From JAGQKC01 sp965223675 (GTDB lineage: Bacteria > Nitrospirota > Nitrospiria > Nitrospirales > UBA8639), in contig OZ245013.1 of the NCBI GenBank assembly GCA_965223675.1, forward strand, positions 4,278,001 to 4,342,000: DNA of 64,000 bases, read 5' to 3'. Made by a program: the position numbers and the translations under genes. Below, piece after piece: positions 61,268 to 64,000 of the stretch (its first letter is position 1; each line of letters opens with the position of its first letter). The notes beneath the pieces are model-generated. The model was given only the letters and a program-made list of their open reading frames with translations. It searched no databases and had not been told where the DNA came from.

Positions 61268-64000
61268 ATGAAACGTTTGATCCCATCTCTCAGTCTTAAA
61301 GGGAAGACCATTCTGGCGATGGTGCTCGTTGGTCTACTTCCGCTTATTCTTTCTCTTCTCTTAACGTATTTTGAAGAACGGCGTGCCTTGAGGGAAGCTG
61401 CTGGCATTAACTTTAAGGGCATTGCCGTCGAGGTCGCGAGAAAAGTCGAAACCCAAATTACTCGTGGAATTAATGAAGCACAACAGCTTGCGACCATCCC
61501 TTTTATCCGTAGTGCCGTAACGGACTCTAATCGGAGTTATGAAGGAAAAGACACTGATCAAGTGTCAGCGCTCATTCAGCAATGGCAAGAACGGTGGCGG
61601 GAACGTGCTCACCAAGATGAGTTTCCATTATTTATTAATCAATATGCGACCAATTATTTAATTCAGTGGCATGAGGTGCGTAAGGCGGATTACTTGGCAA
61701 TTTGGGTGACCGACAATCAGGGAGCGTTGGTGCTGAGTTCATTTCCGCATGTCAAGTTTTTTCATGGTGACAGCCAATGGTGGAAAGCCGTATTTCTCCA
61801 CGAGCAAGGGCAAGCGTTTGTGAGTGATCTGTTCTTTGATCCGTCATTTGGAACACATGTCCTGAACGTGGCTGTGCCTATTTTTGATGATCAGCGTCAA
61901 GGTGTCGTTGGGGTCGTCAGCATTCTTCTTCGCCGAGATTCATTGTTTCGTTCAATATCTGAAGTCACGGCTGGGCACACGGGGCATGCGATGCTCGTCG
62001 CATCTGATGGCATGCCACTCTTGTGTCCGGTGTTGTCTTTAGAAGAGCATCGTGCACCGCCACAATTAGTACAGGCCATTGCGTCTAAAAATCCGGGTTG
62101 GTTGATGGCGAATCCTGATTCCCACGGGGCTCAAAACTCCATCGTGGGGTTTGCTCCGCTCCATCTTGGGAGTGACCTTGCTCCAGAAAGTTTTGGTGGA
62201 CACCAGTGGCATATGCTTGTTCGTCAGGATCCTGCCGAAACGTATGCACCCTTGGAGCAACTCGTGTTAAAGGTGGCTTCATATGGATTGGCGGTGTTCG
62301 TCATTCTTTGGATCACCGGCGTACTAGTAGCTGGTCGCATTGTTAAGCCTATTCAATCTCTCTACGAAGGAGTGCAACATATTGGGAGCGGCAGTCTTGC
62401 ACACCAACTTAATATCAAAACGGGTGACGAAATTGAGCAATTGGCTAATGCCTTTAACGGGATGGCGAGTAATCTGCAGCATTCCTTTACAGAGTTGAAC
62501 CAAAAAGTTGTAGAAATCGGGAGCCTCAAAGAAAAGTATCGAGATCTTATTGAAAATTCTCCTGAAATGATTCACCAACTGCATGCCTCGGGTAAGTTTG
62601 CTCATGTCAATCAAACGGGATTACACAAGCTGGGATATTCGTTAGCGCAAATGTTGGAGATGTCGCTCTGGGAAATTGTTCCTGCAGACCGTCAAGGAGA
62701 AATGAAGCAATATGTTGAGGAACTTGGGAATTTGGAAGATAAGACCATTGAAACGGTATTTGTCACCAAGGAGGGAAACTCGATCGAAGTCGAAATTCAT
62801 TCGACTGCTCTATTAGACCCTCAGACCGGAGATTTAGTGTATTCACGAGGGTTTGTCCGGGATATCACGGAACGGAAAGTTCTTCAACGTGAGATTGAAC
62901 GATATACGATTGGATTGGAGCAAGAGGTCACGGATCGGACAAAACAGCTATCAGAATCTGAGGGTCGTTATAAAGCGCTGTTTAACTTAGCCGCTGATTC
63001 TATTTTTGTCGTGAATAAAGATGGACAAATCGAAGCGGTCAATGAGCGCGAACGAGACATGTTAGGCCACCCTCAAGAAGTTATCGTGGGACGTTCGTTA
63101 CTAGATTTCGTTGTCCCTGAGCAACGAAATATGACGGAAACATTATTGCAAAGAGTCAGGGAGGGTACCCAGAAAGTTCCGACGCAAGAAATTGGCGTGT
63201 ACGATGTTGATCATCAACATCGGCATGTCGAAATTGACGTTATTCCTGTTGATATGCCTGATCATTCTTCCGTGATGGTGCAATTGAGAGATATCGCGGA
63301 ACGCAAACGTTTACAAGATCAATTACATCGTTATAGTGAGGCCCTCGAAGAGAAAGTGCAAGAGCGAACCAAAGAAATTGAGCAAGCCAAACAATATATT
63401 GAAAGTCTGTTAGAAAATGCGAACGATGTGATTTACACCTTGGACAGAGATCAATGCTTTACCTATGTCAATAGCAAGGTCGAATCCTTGGGTTATACCA
63501 AAGAAGATCTTCTTGGTCGACCATATCTGACACTGCTTTCGAAACGGTATCGTGGGCGTCATTTGAAAGAAACCTTGGATGTCGGAGTCAAACAGGTCTA
63601 TGAGGTGGAGATGATCAGTCGACATGGAGATCATCGTTCTGTGCTGGTCAGTGTATCGCCGCTTTTTGACCAGCAGGGAGAACCGTTGGGCATGTTGGGG
63701 ATTGCTCGCGATATTACGGAAAGAAAAACGTTGGAACAGCAAGTTCAAAATGCAGAACGTTTGGCTTCTGTTGGTAAATTGGCCGCCGGAGTCGCTCATG
63801 AAATCAATAATCCTTTGGGAGGTATTTTGAACTGTTTGTATAATATTCGGAAAGGCACGCTGAGCGAGGCTCGTGCGCAAGAATACATGCATTTCATGGA
63901 GGACGGACTTCAACGAGTGCAAAAAATTGTTCGGCAGCTCCTAGATTTTTCTCAACAGTACCAACCCTCGTTGACGGCGACCGAAATCAATCCGCTGGTG
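61268..64000 (+). CDS. Multi-PAS sensor histidine kinase (partial, runs off the window)
   Basis: Open from ATG 61268 to the last base (911 codons, no stop). Order of parts: helix 1 (15-35), periplasmic Cache-like sensor domain (about 40-335), helix 2 (338-357), HAMP (355-410), PAS1 (about 423-545), PAS2 (566-680), PAS3 (709-825), each ending in a typical DITERK/DIAERK linker, then the HisKA dimerisation domain with H-box VAHEINNPLGG (phosphoacceptor H844). The ATPase domain lies beyond the window. Probably senses a periplasmic ligand and signals to a regulator encoded further on. The HEINNPLGG box is typical of NtrB/AtoS-like kinases that pair with sigma54 activators, but this needs the missing sequence. 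Confidence 0.9.
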   Translation, partial: MKRLIPSLSLKGKTILAMVLVGLLPLILSLLLTYFEERRALREAAGINFKGIAVEVARKVETQITRGINEAQQLATIPFIRSAVTDSNRSYEGKDTDQVSALIQQWQERWRERAHQDEFPLFINQYATNYLIQWHEVRKADYLAIWVTDNQGALVLSSFPHVKFFHGDSQWWKAVFLHEQGQAFVSDLFFDPSFGTHVLNVAVPIFDDQRQGVVGVVSILLRRDSLFRSISEVTAGHTGHAMLVASDGMPLLCPVLSLEEHRAPPQLVQAIASKNPGWLMANPDSHGAQNSIVGFAPLHLGSDLAPESFGGHQWHMLVRQDPAETYAPLEQLVLKVASYGLAVFVILWITGVLVAGRIVKPIQSLYEGVQHIGSGSLAHQLNIKTGDEIEQLANAFNGMASNLQHSFTELNQKVVEIGSLKEKYRDLIENSPEMIHQLHASGKFAHVNQTGLHKLGYSLAQMLEMSLWEIVPADRQGEMKQYVEELGNLEDKTIETVFVTKEGNSIEVEIHSTALLDPQTGDLVYSRGFVRDITERKVLQREIERYTIGLEQEVTDRTKQLSESEGRYKALFNLAADSIFVVNKDGQIEAVNERERDMLGHPQEVIVGRSLLDFVVPEQRNMTETLLQRVREGTQKVPTQEIGVYDVDHQHRHVEIDVIPVDMPDHSSVMVQLRDIAERKRLQDQLHRYSEALEEKVQERTKEIEQAKQYIESLLENANDVIYTLDRDQCFTYVNSKVESLGYTKEDLLGRPYLTLLSKRYRGRHLKETLDVGVKQVYEVEMISRHGDHRSVLVSVSPLFDQQGEPLGMLGIARDITERKTLEQQVQNAERLASVGKLAAGVAHEINNPLGGILNCLYNIRKGTLSEARAQEYMHFMEDGLQRVQKIVRQLLDFSQQYQPSLTATEINPLV

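Noticed and set aside
1..64000. rRNA, tRNA, CRISPR arrays, insertion sequences, prophage
   Set aside because: No recognisable tRNA cloverleaf, direct-repeat array, transposase or phage gene was seen by reading; a dedicated tRNA or covariance search was not possible here.

Overview
The window (about 64 kb) looks like chromosome from a nitrite-oxidising Nitrospira-type bacterium (phylum Nitrospirota), probably a moderate-GC relative such as the marine lineages. This is inferred from the gene content: two divergent cytochrome bd-like oxidases, membrane-anchored c-type cytochromes, a nitrite-oxidoreductase-gamma-like haem protein next to mobA, many periplasmic copper proteins, and gltBD. No rRNA, tRNA, CRISPR array, insertion sequence or nxrA/nxrB gene was found, so the assignment is an inference.

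Layout. 0.1-5.5 kb: a phospholipid-type alcohol phosphotransferase with a nucleotidyltransferase-like N-terminus, a flippase-like membrane protein, an unknown protein, an outer-membrane barrel protein and a decayed membrane-protein gene. 5.5-10.4 kb (minus strand): a SWIM/SNF2 helicase and a polyprenyl diphosphate synthase whose promoter implies a leaderless mRNA. 10.7-16.7 kb: gltB-gltD. 16.9-24.5 kb: a DUF692 (MNIO-like) enzyme with an extra C-terminal domain, a coiled-coil lipoprotein, an MBL hydrolase, a bifunctional-nuclease-like protein, a small cupredoxin, and a run of DUF192, Rieske, chagasin-like and D-amino-acid aminotransferase genes.

24.7-37.2 kb is a copper-rich periplasmic block: a 1717-residue multicopper-oxidase-like protein, three paralogous cupredoxin/carboxypeptidase-regulatory-like proteins, a LolA-like protein, a HEAT-repeat protein and a DUF255 thioredoxin-fold protein. 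The giant protein has three homologous modules. A full set of multicopper-oxidase ligands can be found only by combining the C-terminal half of module 1 with the N-terminal half of module 2, and a LysM domain is inserted in module 2.

37.3-52.8 kb is a respiratory block: methyltransferase, DUF420, a tandem PCP-reductase-like protein, a membrane protein, bd-like oxidase 1, DUF3047, a glycine-rich membrane protein, two SUMF1-fold anchors without the FGE cysteines, three very small membrane proteins (34, 37 and 37 aa), bd-like oxidase 2, a tandem cytochrome c, a second membrane cytochrome c, and a dihaem plus ethylbenzene-dehydrogenase-like (NxrC-type) protein. The last two genes lie in a sharply bounded GC-rich tract (about 49.8-52.92 kb) whose right edge falls inside mobA, which suggests imported or converted DNA.

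52.9-64 kb is housekeeping: mobA, a family-9 glycosyltransferase, argS, tgt, yajC, secD, secF, and the start of a large multi-PAS sensor histidine kinase that runs off the window. A plausible overall reading is a periplasm-centred electron-transfer region: copper proteins and c-type cytochromes, bd-like terminal oxidases with assembly and small accessory subunits, and an NXR-gamma-like haem subunit whose catalytic partner would need the Mo cofactor that MobA helps make.
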